Shown: positions 23,042-31,025, counted from the first letter of the stretch. The stretch: DNA of 64,000 nt from Candidatus Saccharimonadota bacterium (GCA_905372095.1 CAJPNK010000001.1:62001-126000); one strand, 5' to 3'. Notes: generated by a model not told the origin, from the sequence alone. A program made the numbers and translations.

Positions 23042-23158
23042 TCAACACCAGGACGGCTCACGCCGTCCTGGTAAATGAAGCTCCACCCCCCCTCTCCTAG
23101 GGAAAAACAGGAGGTAGGGAATAGGGGGGAGCTCCTGCTCCTCCTGCTGCTCGACCAT
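23042..23158 (-). CDS. Possible 38-aa leader peptide
   Basis: Starts ATG with a very good AAAGGAGG site 6 nt upstream, and encodes MVEQQEEQELPPIPYLLFF then a basic C-terminus ending PSWC. The stop is followed 1 nt later by the ATG of the 64-aa frame. It could be a regulatory leader peptide or a small protein. The strong SD site is the main evidence. Confidence 0.4.
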   Translation of the reverse strand: MVEQQEEQELPPIPYLLFFPRRGGVELHLPGRREPSWC

Positions 23159-23333
23159 CTCTAGCCTCCTTTCTGCCCCATCTGGGGCAACAGTGGAGCC
23201 CGATCCGTTACCGAGCCCTCTTTAGCGCCGTGAAAACCACCATTTCACAGTACTAAAGAGAGCTCGGATTCTGCCGTCTATGCCGTATTCTAAAATGCGC
23301 CAAAGGCCGATCATCGACCAGCCCCTCGTTAAT

Positions 23334-23339
23334 ATTATA
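23334..23339 (-). promoter_or_regulatory. Extended -10 promoter of the structured transcript
   Basis: The minus strand reads TGTTATAAT. No good -35 is visible at 16-18 nt, fitting an extended -10 promoter. Confidence 0.6.
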
Positions 23340-23414
23340 ACACACTGTTGTAGGTATTACTAGAATATTTACCAATATTCGCTGGCGGTACTCAACCCGC
23401 TTCTCAACATCAGA

Positions 23415-23630
23415 CTACATCCGCTTCTTGCGCCGGAGATTCTCATCTAACCAGGCATAGCGAGCAGCTAGCCATCCTAAACAGTCTTCTGCAGTAGATA
23501 CAGGATCTGCCGGATAATGTATATGTGAACGTGCTGGGTCAGACTTGTCGACGACAGGCTGTTCATCTCTGAAATAGCCAACAACTGGCCGGCTGCGACC
23601 ACTGATAATCAAGTTTCTGTGCTGTTCCAT
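23415..23630 (-). CDS. Small hypothetical protein, third gene of the accessory operon
   Basis: 71 aa, MEQHRNLIISGRSRPVVGYF ... LRRKKRM. The start is supported by CGGAG 9 nt upstream. It lies 21 nt after the stop of the helicase-associated protein gene and in the same direction, so it belongs to that operon. It has a conserved-looking aromatic and charged C-terminus (LGWLAARYAWLDENLRRKK). No family is recognised. Confidence 0.65.
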   Translation of the reverse strand: MEQHRNLIISGRSRPVVGYFRDEQPVVDKSDPARSHIHYPADPVSTAEDCLGWLAARYAWLDENLRRKKRM

Positions 23631-23651
23631 ACTTTTGAACTCCGATTATAA

Positions 23652-25490
23652 CTACTGATATTTTCCGCAGGCTGCACACCATGAGGTTACTTTGGTTATC
23701 AACTCGTTTAGTTTTTTAGCAGAGTTTTCGTCCTCGTAGGCAATATACCTCAGATCAATTGTTAGCGCCAACCGTCGTTTTTGAAGTTCTACTGGAAGTT
23801 TATTACCAAAAAATTCCATCCAAGCTACAGCATTCTCTACATCTGCATAAAAAGCTCGTTCGCGTTTGGCAGCCTCTTCTTGTTTTTGTTGTTCAGCACG
23901 GATTTGGCTAGCTTTTTCACGCACCTCCTCTGGCGAAACAATCACAAGACTTGTCCAGGTTTCGTAACCGATGGATTCCTTCTTCTTTATTTGGCACATA
24001 ATTTGCTGCCCGCTCGGTATTTCGAAAGCTTTTGGATCTATATCAAGAATATTATCGACATTAACTGTTGTGTATCTGAAATACGGGCCCGTGTATTTTC
24101 CGTCTCTTTGGTATTCTACCTCTAGTCTTTTATCGCCGCTCATAACGTAATCAGGATAGAGACGTTCTATCTCGTCAACAACCTTTTGCCCGCAAGATTC
24201 TGCGGCGGTAAAGCTAGCAATTCCTTCAGCAATCTCGCTGATTCTGCGGAGTTCGCCGTTTTCGTCCGTCAAGCCGACTGCCGCGAGATGCTCGGCAATC
24301 CGCGTTTTCAAATCTTTATCGCTAAATTTTCTGAACGATTGGCCTGACTTTATAGCAAACCCCTCCAACTGGGTATTGGTACGACCCATGAGTCTCATCT
24401 CATCCTTTTCTGCAATGTGTTCTACGACGAAATCAGCCATTTCCTCGCTAGGCTCAGCTGCAATCCGTTGTTCGCCCAACTGGAGCAATCCGTTGTCCAA
24501 CACGGATTCTACTAACCTAACCGGCTTATCGTCGCTGCCTACCACAAAACCTCTGTCTTCATCAGCAAACAGCTGCGGAGCAACCTCCCGCAGGTCGCTT
24601 AATTCAACATTGGTGATACCTTTTAGAACTGGTATTTTAACTTCTTCACCATTCTGTCGAAAACGTATGTCTTCTGGATCAGCCACCACCAGCTGGCCCA
24701 TTCCAACCAGCGATCGCTGGCTCCGTTTTCTTTCTTCGCCTTTATTATTGCGATAAAGCCTGCCTTTATCTGTATCTACTAACCTATAAGTATCTACGGC
24801 GAACACTTCAGATCGCGTGTAATTACTACTTACTAAATCTGTTATCTTCATCTGGCGCCATAATTTATCGGCGCTACCCGCTATTATACATTTCACTATT
24901 TGTTGGCGCTCTTCATCAGATGGAAGCGTTAAGTCGCATTCAGTTAACCCTTGCTGATTTTTCAAGCGGCGCAATTCGCGCTTAACCTTACCAGGAACGC
25001 CTGGCCGTATATCGTGTCCGAGCAGTTCTTCTCTCGTCATATTTTGTATAGACGCCAGTACTTCTAGCTGTTTCAACCAATCGGAATCATTATGTTCTGA
25101 ATCTATTAGATTTCTCCAGCGTTCCTTGCATGGTCTCTTCTTGCTGCCGTATACAACCAAGTCTGCTGGCGTTTTTTGCAGGGCCACTATAGCGGCAACT
25201 TGTGTTCGCACTGTTTCAGGGAAACGTTCTGCTTCGGCCAGCATACGGGCATGCTCAGGGCTTTCGCCGGCAAATTGTTCCATCCGGCGGCCAATTTCTG
25301 TCAATTCGCCATTTTCGTCTAGGGCGCCGAGGCGCTGCAATTTCTCTGCTGGCACGTCGTCTCTAGTATGATCCAGTACAGTCGCGCTAGCCGCTGTATC
25401 ATCCGGATTTGTGCCATCGCTAGATTCTCGTACGGACATCTCGGGATTGGGACATTTCGGAGCGCCAAACAAATCTCCTGGAGTTGGCAT
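23652..25490 (-). CDS. HrpA/HrpB C-terminal (HA2/OB)-like protein without helicase core
   Basis: 612 aa from the ATG at 25490 (AAGGAAG upstream; the longer TTG start is less likely). After about 60 disordered residues comes a helicase-associated HA2-like segment, LQRLGALDENGELTEIGRRM, then HARMLAEAERF, as found after the motor domains in DEAH helicases (LGALD..G.LT.LGR.M...P..PR.ARML). Later LVGMGQLVVADPEDI resembles the OB-fold region of HrpA/HrpB (VAxEL-type). No Walker A, DEAH or motif VI is present here or in the upstream gene. It may be a split-off accessory domain, a decayed helicase or a new RNA-binding protein. The C-terminal 150 residues are helical and unassigned. Confidence 0.7.
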   Translation of the reverse strand: MPTPGDLFGAPKCPNPEMSVRESSDGTNPDDTAASATVLDHTRDDVPAEKLQRLGALDENGELTEIGRRMEQFAGESPEHARMLAEAERFPETVRTQVAAIVALQKTPADLVVYGSKKRPCKERWRNLIDSEHNDSDWLKQLEVLASIQNMTREELLGHDIRPGVPGKVKRELRRLKNQQGLTECDLTLPSDEERQQIVKCIIAGSADKLWRQMKITDLVSSNYTRSEVFAVDTYRLVDTDKGRLYRNNKGEERKRSQRSLVGMGQLVVADPEDIRFRQNGEEVKIPVLKGITNVELSDLREVAPQLFADEDRGFVVGSDDKPVRLVESVLDNGLLQLGEQRIAAEPSEEMADFVVEHIAEKDEMRLMGRTNTQLEGFAIKSGQSFRKFSDKDLKTRIAEHLAAVGLTDENGELRRISEIAEGIASFTAAESCGQKVVDEIERLYPDYVMSGDKRLEVEYQRDGKYTGPYFRYTTVNVDNILDIDPKAFEIPSGQQIMCQIKKKESIGYETWTSLVIVSPEEVREKASQIRAEQQKQEEAAKRERAFYADVENAVAWMEFFGNKLPVELQKRRLALTIDLRYIAYEDENSAKKLNELITKVTSWCAACGKYQ

Positions 25491-25535
25491 CTTTCTTCCT
25501 TCGTTCATAGTAAGTTTCTTATATTTCAATCTATA

Positions 25536-26999
25536 TTAATTATTGAATCTATTCTGTAGAGCTGCTAATAAATCGTCCATATTTTCGGAATTTATCTCTG
25601 CGTCATGCCTGGCTTGCCCTGCGTCGTGTTTAGCTCGCGCTTCGTCGTTTAAATCTCCTTCTGTAAAGCCCCAACCATCACCGATTGACGGCGACTCTTT
25701 GCCAGACATACCAATTGTGCCATCCCACTCTTCGGCGATAGATTTCTGGATAGCTTCTATTCGCTCAAGCTGCTCTTCGGTAATACCCTGCGGCGGCTCG
25801 TAACGCACGCCAAACTCATGCTGAGCGGCTGTATAAGCTTTCTCATGCGTAAGAATCACTACGCCTTCGTTAAGAACTTCCGGGCCCCACGTTTTATAGT
25901 CATCGCGGCGATAGCCAGATTCGCTAGGTTCAACAAGCTCGCCGTCAGCACCTATCACGTAAGCTATACTTCTATTGGTTCTGCCATTTGTACGCGTATA
26001 AAACTTAAACCTATACGGCAAATCATGGCGCGTCTCGCGCTCGCCAGAATGGCTAGGGCCGCAGAGCGGCACCATCTGCCACACCCTTTCACACCATTGT
26101 TCTGCCGATCTAACTGCTGATTGGATATTTGCCGAACGCTGCTCTGGCAGCTGAAAACCGCGCTCTGCTTCGTCAAGCATCGCTAGAATACCAGCCGCCT
26201 GCTCGCGCAGAGCTGGATCCTGAACATTATCTAGATAACGAGATACGTATTCGCGCGTTGACGAAATTTCTTTCTGCGCCTCAGGAGTAATTGCTTTTTC
26301 TTCCAGTTCTAAGGCCTTGATTCTGATAACTTCGCGGCTAATTCCTTTTGTATATAATTTACCGCTATGCGTTACTTTTCGCTCTGTTTGCAGCCATCGA
26401 TCGTCGTCATCAGGCAAAACTACATTGCCGCGCCTCAAGGTCGCTTCTGCAGACATATCTATTCCAAGCTCTTCGCCGATAGTCTGCCGCATCTCTTCTA
26501 GCTCGCCGTCGCGCCAACTGATAACCCGGCGGCGGCTGCCATGCGAACCTTCATGCTGCAATCTATACAACTGATTCATCCGAAGGATTGTCGCTAAACC
26601 CGCCACCGACAATTGGTCAGACACTACCACTAGATTAGGATGTTCCTCATCTTTTTCATCTCTGTTATAGTACCAATCGGCTGGTTCAATAGTCTGGCGG
26701 ACTGGATGTCTTTCGCTAGCGCTGTTCAAGAGTTCACCGTAAGGGACAAGCTTCCAATCTACTCGTGGAACACTATCCAACTCATAAGTCACCGGATCGC
26801 GTACGTAATCCGTACCCACTTCAAATCTCTCATGAAGCACCGTAGCCGGATTGCCAACCGTAAAATCTGGCAATTCATATCCGTGGGCGTCTCTAGCTTT
26901 TCTATACGCTATACGCGAAAATTCTTGTGTAATACCGCTAACGTCACCCAGCAATTCTGGCGTGACACGGCTTTCTGGATTTAGCCTCTTTGGGCTCAT
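25536..26999 (-). CDS. Uncharacterised protein, first gene of the accessory operon
   Basis: 487 aa from the ATG at 26999 (MSPKRLNPESRVTPELLGD), chosen because AGGAG lies 10 nt upstream; a TTG at 27077 would add 26 poorly supported residues. No family is recognised. Visible features are a mixed alpha/beta N-terminal part (PRVDWKLVPYGELLN, HPNLVVVSDQLSVAGLATIL), a helical middle (EISSTREYVSRYLDNVQDPALREQ), and a C-terminal part with RTNGRTNRSIAYVIGADGELV. There is no signal peptide or membrane helix. The next gene starts 45 nt after its stop. Confidence 0.7.
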   Translation of the reverse strand: MSPKRLNPESRVTPELLGDVSGITQEFSRIAYRKARDAHGYELPDFTVGNPATVLHERFEVGTDYVRDPVTYELDSVPRVDWKLVPYGELLNSASERHPVRQTIEPADWYYNRDEKDEEHPNLVVVSDQLSVAGLATILRMNQLYRLQHEGSHGSRRRVISWRDGELEEMRQTIGEELGIDMSAEATLRRGNVVLPDDDDRWLQTERKVTHSGKLYTKGISREVIRIKALELEEKAITPEAQKEISSTREYVSRYLDNVQDPALREQAAGILAMLDEAERGFQLPEQRSANIQSAVRSAEQWCERVWQMVPLCGPSHSGERETRHDLPYRFKFYTRTNGRTNRSIAYVIGADGELVEPSESGYRRDDYKTWGPEVLNEGVVILTHEKAYTAAQHEFGVRYEPPQGITEEQLERIEAIQKSIAEEWDGTIGMSGKESPSIGDGWGFTEGDLNDEARAKHDAGQARHDAEINSENMDDLLAALQNRFNN

Positions 27000-27330
27000 C
27001 GTAAGTATACTCCTGTCTCTCGAGCCTTGACTGCTCGTTACCGCCGGCCGGATCGGTCGAAGATAATAAACTTTCAAGGATTAATCCCCCGCATTTTATT
27101 GGCGCGGGGGAGACCAGATAAGGCAGCGCGGCGCTAACTCGCCAGTGCTGCATGGAAAGGACCCCGAGTTAGCGGGAAGAGATGGTAGCGATACGTGATT
27201 ATAGGTGGCAAGCCACTTCACACATATTCAACACCTTTAGCTCTCTCCAGAGCGAACAGATTTTTCGACCGAAGCCTACTCAATCCGTTTTTTCCCGGGT
27301 TACTGCCGGTTCAGTGTGGGAGGGAGACCC
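27000..27330 (-). promoter_or_regulatory. Structured leader and promoter of the accessory operon
   Basis: A 331-bp gap without a gene. The minus strand has TATAAT at 27198-27203 next to a palindrome GTGGCAAGCCAC (27205-27216) that could be an operator. The predicted leader of about 190 nt has a 10-bp stem (CGCTAACTCG with CGAGTTAGCG, 27143-27176) and a CCCCCGC/GCGGGGG hairpin near 27087-27111. Upstream, 27217-27330 is the region after the DUF1874 stop with no clear terminator. Confidence 0.5.
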
Positions 27331-27660
27331 TTAGCTGAGACGGGTCAGCTCAAAAAAGCTGAACCCGATCTCCTCAAGCTCTTCTTTGCTCAACTCCACC
27401 CCGGGTGCGGGGCGGCCGTTGAGCTTGAAGACGAGAGCCTTCTGCCCCACCTCCTGAGAGAACTGGCCCCGGTTCATCGGGACCTCAACTCCCAGGAGGG
27501 AAGTCAGAATCTCACACGTGGCCGGGTGGCCAACGTACGAGATAAAGCCTCCCTCAACGAGCTCCTTCGCCCGTTGGGCCGGAATGGCCCTGCGGGAAAA
27601 AAGCCCGTTGGCGGTGATGATGCTCGATCCGAGCACCGCCACCGGGAAGTCAAACGGCAT
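27331..27660 (-). CDS. DUF1874 (STIV B116 / AcrIII-1 / Crn2 ring-nuclease family) protein
   Basis: 109 aa from the ATG at 27660, 5-6 nt after a near-perfect AAGGAGGTG. The sequence follows the DUF1874 layout: a short N-terminal strand with serines (AVLGSSIITANGLF, S12/S13), a helix, then ISYVGHPATCEILTSLLGVEVPMNRGQF, a strand KALVFKLNGRPAPGVEL and SKEELEEIGFSFFEL. In viral members (AcrIII-1) and bacterial Crn2 this fold cleaves cyclic tetra-adenylate and so switches off type III CRISPR signalling. The conserved His (H45 in GHPAT) and Arg (R83) are present. The catalytic Glu expected three residues after the Arg is Pro (P86), so activity is uncertain. It is GC-rich, with codon use unlike its neighbours, and probably acquired from a mobile element. 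No type III CRISPR locus is in the window. Confidence 0.75.
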   Translation of the reverse strand: MPFDFPVAVLGSSIITANGLFSRRAIPAQRAKELVEGGFISYVGHPATCEILTSLLGVEVPMNRGQFSQEVGQKALVFKLNGRPAPGVELSKEELEEIGFSFFELTRLS

Positions 27661-27662
27661 TT

Positions 27663-27679
27663 TCACCTCCTTAAGGTGA
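27663..27679 (-). promoter_or_regulatory. Hairpin containing the DUF1874 Shine-Dalgarno
   Basis: TCACCT and AGGTGA form a 6-bp stem around a 5-nt loop, so part of the AAGGAGG site is paired. This could hold back translation until the leader refolds. Confidence 0.5.
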
Positions 27680-27944
27680 GCGTGTGTTTCTCTGTAAAGC
27701 GTTTCTGGAAGTCCCAGAAACTATCATTGCAGTACACGAAAAGTCGCCATTCCAGCCAGGTATCACACCTGGCCAGACTACCAGCCTCGACATTTCGAGG
27801 CCGCTAGTCTGACCAGTACGATAGCCTGTGCTATACTGAACCAGATTCTTCCATTTTAAAGCGCTAGCTTCCCAACGAAAGCTCGTTATGCAGCGCTACG
27901 CTGCCCAGGGCTAGCCGTCTAGCAAACCGCTTTCCGTCCAGCCA
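27680..27944 (-). promoter_or_regulatory. Long structured 5' leader of the DUF1874 gene
   Basis: About 280 nt from the predicted start site to the ATG. Hairpins on the transcript include GTTTCTGGgacttCCAGAAAC, CCAGGTgtgatACCTGG, CAGACTA...GCCTCG/CGAGGC...TAGTCTG, GATAGC/GCTAT, and GCTAGC...GCTAGC enclosing AGCGTAGCGCT. No open frame of note. It could be a cis-regulatory RNA or a separate RNA with the gene downstream. Confidence 0.5.
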
Positions 27945-27950
27945 CTGAGC

Positions 27951-27979
27951 ATAATAGCACACTATTTATTATATGTCAA
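27951..27979 (-). promoter_or_regulatory. Strong sigma-70 promoter TTGACA-17-TATTAT
   Basis: The minus strand has a perfect -35 (27974-27979), an exact 17-nt spacer and TATTAT (27951-27956), driving the structured leader and DUF1874. It is the best promoter match noticed in the window. Confidence 0.85.
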
Positions 27980-28084
27980 TACTATTTTATAATAATTATT
28001 AACAGATTGTCGTCTAGATTGACTAACCTATAGCCGTGCTTTGCGCCATGTTATTTTTTAGGCGCACCATGTTATACTAAACCC
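27980..28084 (+). promoter_or_regulatory. Gap upstream of pyrH with its promoter
   Basis: AT-rich with a hairpin TGCGCC/GGCGCA near 28042-28065, then TATACT at 28073-28078, 6 nt before the pyrH ATG. Confidence 0.6.
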
Positions 28085-28789
28085 ATGACCAAACGTATTC
28101 TCCTCAAACTCTCTGGAGAGCAGCTCCAGGGCGAGTTCGCCAGCGGCTTCGACCCCAAGCGGGCCCGCTGGATTGCCGAACAAATCAAACCAGCGCTAGA
28201 AACTGGCGCCGAAGTCGTCATCATGGTTGGCGGCGGCAATTATGTCCGCGGCAACCAAATCATCGGCCACGGCATCCAGCCTGTCTCAGCCCATAATATC
28301 GGCATGCTCTCTACCCTAATGAACGCCATTGCTCTGGCTGATGTCTTCAACGACGCCGGCTTGCCGACCCGCGCCCTGTCCACTGTAGAAATTAATCAAT
28401 TTATCGACCACTACACCTTCCGCCGCGCCCTCAGCCACATCGAAAAGGGCCGGGTAGTCATCGTTGCCTGCGGCACTGGCCGGCCATTCCTGACCACCGA
28501 CACTGCCGCCCTGAACCTAGCTTTAGAAATGCAATGCGATGTTGTCATTAAAACAACGAAAGTTGATGGCGTGTACAATAAAGATCCTACCAAATTCCCT
28601 GACGCCACCAAATTTGATAAGCTCAGCTATCACGAAGCTCTGACCAACCCCCATATCGCCGTCATGGACAAAGCCGCCATCGGTCTAGCCATGGACGAAC
28701 ATATCCCGGTTGTCATCTGCGACCTCCTCACCGACGGTAATATCGCCCGAGCCGCCCGCGGCGAAACAGTCGGTACGCTGATTAGTTAG
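28085..28789 (+). CDS. pyrH: UMP kinase
   Basis: Phosphorylates UMP to UDP, first step from UMP towards CTP and dTTP. 234 aa, amino-acid-kinase fold. Diagnostic stretches are RILLKLSGEQLQG, VVIMVGGGNYVRGNQI, GMLSTLMNAIALADVF, RRALSHIEKGRVVIVACGTGRPFLTTDTAAL and KTTKVDGVYNKDPTKFPDA. The start follows TATACT by 6 nt, without an SD site. frr, its frequent partner, is not nearby. pyrG lies 3 kb away on the other strand. Confidence 0.97.
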   Translation: MTKRILLKLSGEQLQGEFASGFDPKRARWIAEQIKPALETGAEVVIMVGGGNYVRGNQIIGHGIQPVSAHNIGMLSTLMNAIALADVFNDAGLPTRALSTVEINQFIDHYTFRRALSHIEKGRVVIVACGTGRPFLTTDTAALNLALEMQCDVVIKTTKVDGVYNKDPTKFPDATKFDKLSYHEALTNPHIAVMDKAAIGLAMDEHIPVVICDLLTDGNIARAARGETVGTLIS

Positions 28790-28861
28790 CATTTTTTACC
28801 GCCGAGGCAAGTCGCCGCAATGACCGCCGTTCCGTCAAGCCACGGCCGAGCCTCAAAAACG

Positions 28862-29269
28862 TTAATCTTTCTTCTTATCTAATTTATCCAGCTTGAAAAA
28901 GTGTACAATTGCATACACCACAAAGGCCACCGCTAGCAGTGTAATCAGCGAACTGACAAACGCGCCGTAGAGAAATTCAGCTTTGCGACCAGCAATTTCG
29001 ACGGTAAACGATGCCGCCTGCAAGCCTTTTTGTGAGCCGACGATCAGCTGTACTAGCGGGTCAATAAATGCCGTCACCAACTTTTTCACCGTATCGCCAG
29101 CTGCTGTACCAATCGCCAAACCAACCGCTAGACCGACTATACCCTGTTCGCGGATAAAATTAACGAAACCGCCCATATGGGTGTCTTTAACTATTGTTTG
29201 CGCCAATTTTTTGTCAGCTAGCTTTTTGGCAGCTGATTTTTTGGCTTTTTTGACTGTTTCTGATGGCAT
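28862..29269 (-). CDS. mscL: Large-conductance mechanosensitive channel MscL
   Basis: 135 aa. Pressure-release channel of the cytoplasmic membrane. The pore helix is FIREQGIVGLAVGLAIGTAAGDTVKKLVTAFIDPLVQ, with the second helix FLYGAFVSSLITLLAVAFVVYAIVHF. Compared with typical MscL there is a Lys/Ala-rich N-terminal extension of about 30 residues (KKAKKSAAKKLADKKLAQ) and a short KLDKKKD end instead of a long C-terminal bundle. The start has GGAGG upstream. Confidence 0.94.
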   Translation of the reverse strand: MPSETVKKAKKSAAKKLADKKLAQTIVKDTHMGGFVNFIREQGIVGLAVGLAIGTAAGDTVKKLVTAFIDPLVQLIVGSQKGLQAASFTVEIAGRKAEFLYGAFVSSLITLLAVAFVVYAIVHFFKLDKLDKKKD

Positions 29270-29356
29270 TTAGCCTCCTTTAACTGTTTGATTATAACCT
29301 GGTTTCTTGTGATAAATCGCTCGTATTAGTTTATTCCGCGACCTTACAACGTAACC

Positions 29357-30997
29357 CTACAAGCGCTCCGGCGCCGCGATACCCAAAATCGTCAAACCAG
29401 CCTTCAAAATATCAGCATACACCGCCACCAAACCGACGCGGTGCGCTTCTTTATCGCTGCCGACAACTTGATTTTTCTCGTAGTAGCGGTTGAACTCCTG
29501 TGCCAACTCAAACAGATAGGCGCAGACATGATGCGGCTCCAAACTTTCGGTAGCACGGTTAACCGCCTCGGCGTATTCGCTCAATTTCCTGACTAGCAGC
29601 CGATCTTCGTCAAACAATTCTGTCGGAAATGCAACTGTTTGCTCAGATTTCGCCAAAATACCTCGCGCCCGAGCGTGTGCGTATTGCAGGTAGCTACCAG
29701 TGTTACCAGTCAAGCTAACCGCGTCATTGATGTCGAATACGACGTCGCTACCGATTTTCACCTTCAAGAATTGATAGCGCAGCGCACCCGCCACCACCTC
29801 GTCGGTCGGCTCGCCGCCGGCTTGCTTGATGGCTTTTTTGAATTCGTTGAACAGCCAGTCAATGGTAATCACTTCGCCAGTGCGCGAACTCATCTTGCCG
29901 GTTGTTAATTTGACCAAACCAGTCGCATAATTAAACAATTTACCTTTCAGCTCTGGAATCGCCAATTCGCTGGCGGCGATCACCCCGCGGAAATACGCCG
30001 CCTGCTCTTCGCCGTTGACCGTAATCGACAGGTCCAGGTTCGGATAATCTTGATGTTTCAGCTGAATCAGCCCCATGTCGTGCGCACCGTACAAACCGTT
30101 GCCGTGCGAACCGATAAACACATTATCAAACGCACCGTACTGGCTGCCCTTGAAGATATACGCGCCGTCTGATTTGGTAAAGACCTCTGGGGTTTTTGCT
30201 TTGATCAAGGCCTTGCCCGGCACTTCAGTCTCGCTCTCGACATAGCGCCGTTCAATTGGCACATTGCCCAGCCGCGCCACATTGGCGTCAATTTCATCAA
30301 AGCTCCAGGCTTTACAAATCTCGTACACCTGCTTATACAGCGGATCGTCCAGCACAAACGATTGCTTGGCTAACTCATCAATTTCCGCCCGTGCCTCTGG
30401 TGACTCTTTGGCTGCCCGCGCCCCTTCAGCATATGTACGGCTCATAAATTCATTGCGCTTGTCAGTCGGAATAGCGTCTAGCTTGCTGACATCACCGTCA
30501 ATTTCGCGAAGAATCGCCCACATGCTCTTGCCGACATGCGTGCCGACATCACCGTGGTAACTGACCCGGTGTACAGCCGCGCCGTCCACCGCCAGCAAAT
30601 TCGCCATGGTATCCGCCAAAATCGAGTTCAAGGCGTGGCCGATATGCATGGCTTTAAACGGATTTGGACAATTGGTCTCAATGACCACTGTTTTTCCTGC
30701 ACGATTAGTCGCTGGCCGCACTTTCAGCAATTCCAACACCGCTTGGTCGCTTAACGTCAAGTTGATGAAACCCGGCCCAGCCACGCTAACCTCACTAAAT
30801 TCCTGGCGGCCGCGCAACTCTTCGGCAATCGCCTCAGCAATCTCGCGCGGATTTTTGCACAGCGGCTTAGCTAATTGTAGCGCCGCATTAGTCGCAAAGT
30901 CGCCAAACTTCGGGTCAGGGCGCGTTAACTGTACATCAACCTGCTGCTGATATAGTTTGTCAATTATTTTCTTCAGTGTAATAACACAATCAATCAT
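29357..30997 (-). CDS. argS: Arginyl-tRNA synthetase
   Basis: Charges tRNA-Arg. 546 aa from the ATG at 30997, which lies 7 nt after TATAAT (31005-31010); the open frame extends further but starts inside the promoter. The N-terminal Add-1 domain includes PDPKFGDFATNAALQLAK. The HIGH motif is NPFKAMHIGHALNSILADT, followed by VHRVSYHGDVGTHVGK, the catalytic-core segment ELKGKLFNYATGLVKL, the KMSKS equivalent KMSSRTGE, and a C-terminal anticodon domain (YLQYAHARARGILAK, ERL end). Confidence 0.97.
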   Translation of the reverse strand: MIDCVITLKKIIDKLYQQQVDVQLTRPDPKFGDFATNAALQLAKPLCKNPREIAEAIAEELRGRQEFSEVSVAGPGFINLTLSDQAVLELLKVRPATNRAGKTVVIETNCPNPFKAMHIGHALNSILADTMANLLAVDGAAVHRVSYHGDVGTHVGKSMWAILREIDGDVSKLDAIPTDKRNEFMSRTYAEGARAAKESPEARAEIDELAKQSFVLDDPLYKQVYEICKAWSFDEIDANVARLGNVPIERRYVESETEVPGKALIKAKTPEVFTKSDGAYIFKGSQYGAFDNVFIGSHGNGLYGAHDMGLIQLKHQDYPNLDLSITVNGEEQAAYFRGVIAASELAIPELKGKLFNYATGLVKLTTGKMSSRTGEVITIDWLFNEFKKAIKQAGGEPTDEVVAGALRYQFLKVKIGSDVVFDINDAVSLTGNTGSYLQYAHARARGILAKSEQTVAFPTELFDEDRLLVRKLSEYAEAVNRATESLEPHHVCAYLFELAQEFNRYYEKNQVVGSDKEAHRVGLVAVYADILKAGLTILGIAAPERL

Positions 30998-31025
30998 AGA
31001 CCATATTATAACACTTTTACTACAG

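Larger units (their letters stand above)
22742..23333 (-). ncRNA. Candidate large structured RNA (about 590 nt), possibly non-coding
   Basis: From an extended -10 promoter (TGTTATAAT, 23334-23339) to the terminator at 22742, almost every segment folds locally. A leader hairpin pairs CCGAGCTCTCTTTAG with CTAAAGAGGGCTCGG. GCCCCAGATGGGGC comes just before the SD-like site. Then follow CCAGGACGGC/GCCGTCCTGG, CTGATGAAGCCGC/GGCGGCTCCATCAG, GGGGG/CCCCC, CGTCAACTCCACTTCT/AGAAGTGAAGTTGACG and CCCAGGG/CCCTGGG. Such serial near-perfect hairpins are typical of ornate non-coding RNAs rather than mRNAs, although two short frames also fit (see the CDS entries inside). Base composition is visibly GC-richer than the flanking genes. 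No known RNA family was recognised. Confidence 0.45.

Noticed and set aside
22792..23100. Plus-strand 102-aa frame in the GC-rich transcript
   Set aside because: It is Pro/Arg-rich antisense of a hairpin-rich segment, without a ribosome binding site.
22742..23340. Serial hairpins as a CRISPR array
   Set aside because: The hairpins have different sequences; there are no regularly spaced direct repeats.
26944..27153. Minus-strand 69-aa frame across the leader of the accessory operon
   Set aside because: It crosses the AGGAG site and ATG of the 487-aa gene in another frame and covers two hairpins; no start signal of its own.
27316..27807. Plus-strand 163-aa frame over the DUF1874 gene
   Set aside because: Antisense shadow; the minus strand has family similarity, SD site and promoter.
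27666..27950. Known RNA (RNase P RNA, tmRNA, SRP RNA) in the leader of DUF1874
   Set aside because: The conserved cores of these RNAs were looked for and not found.
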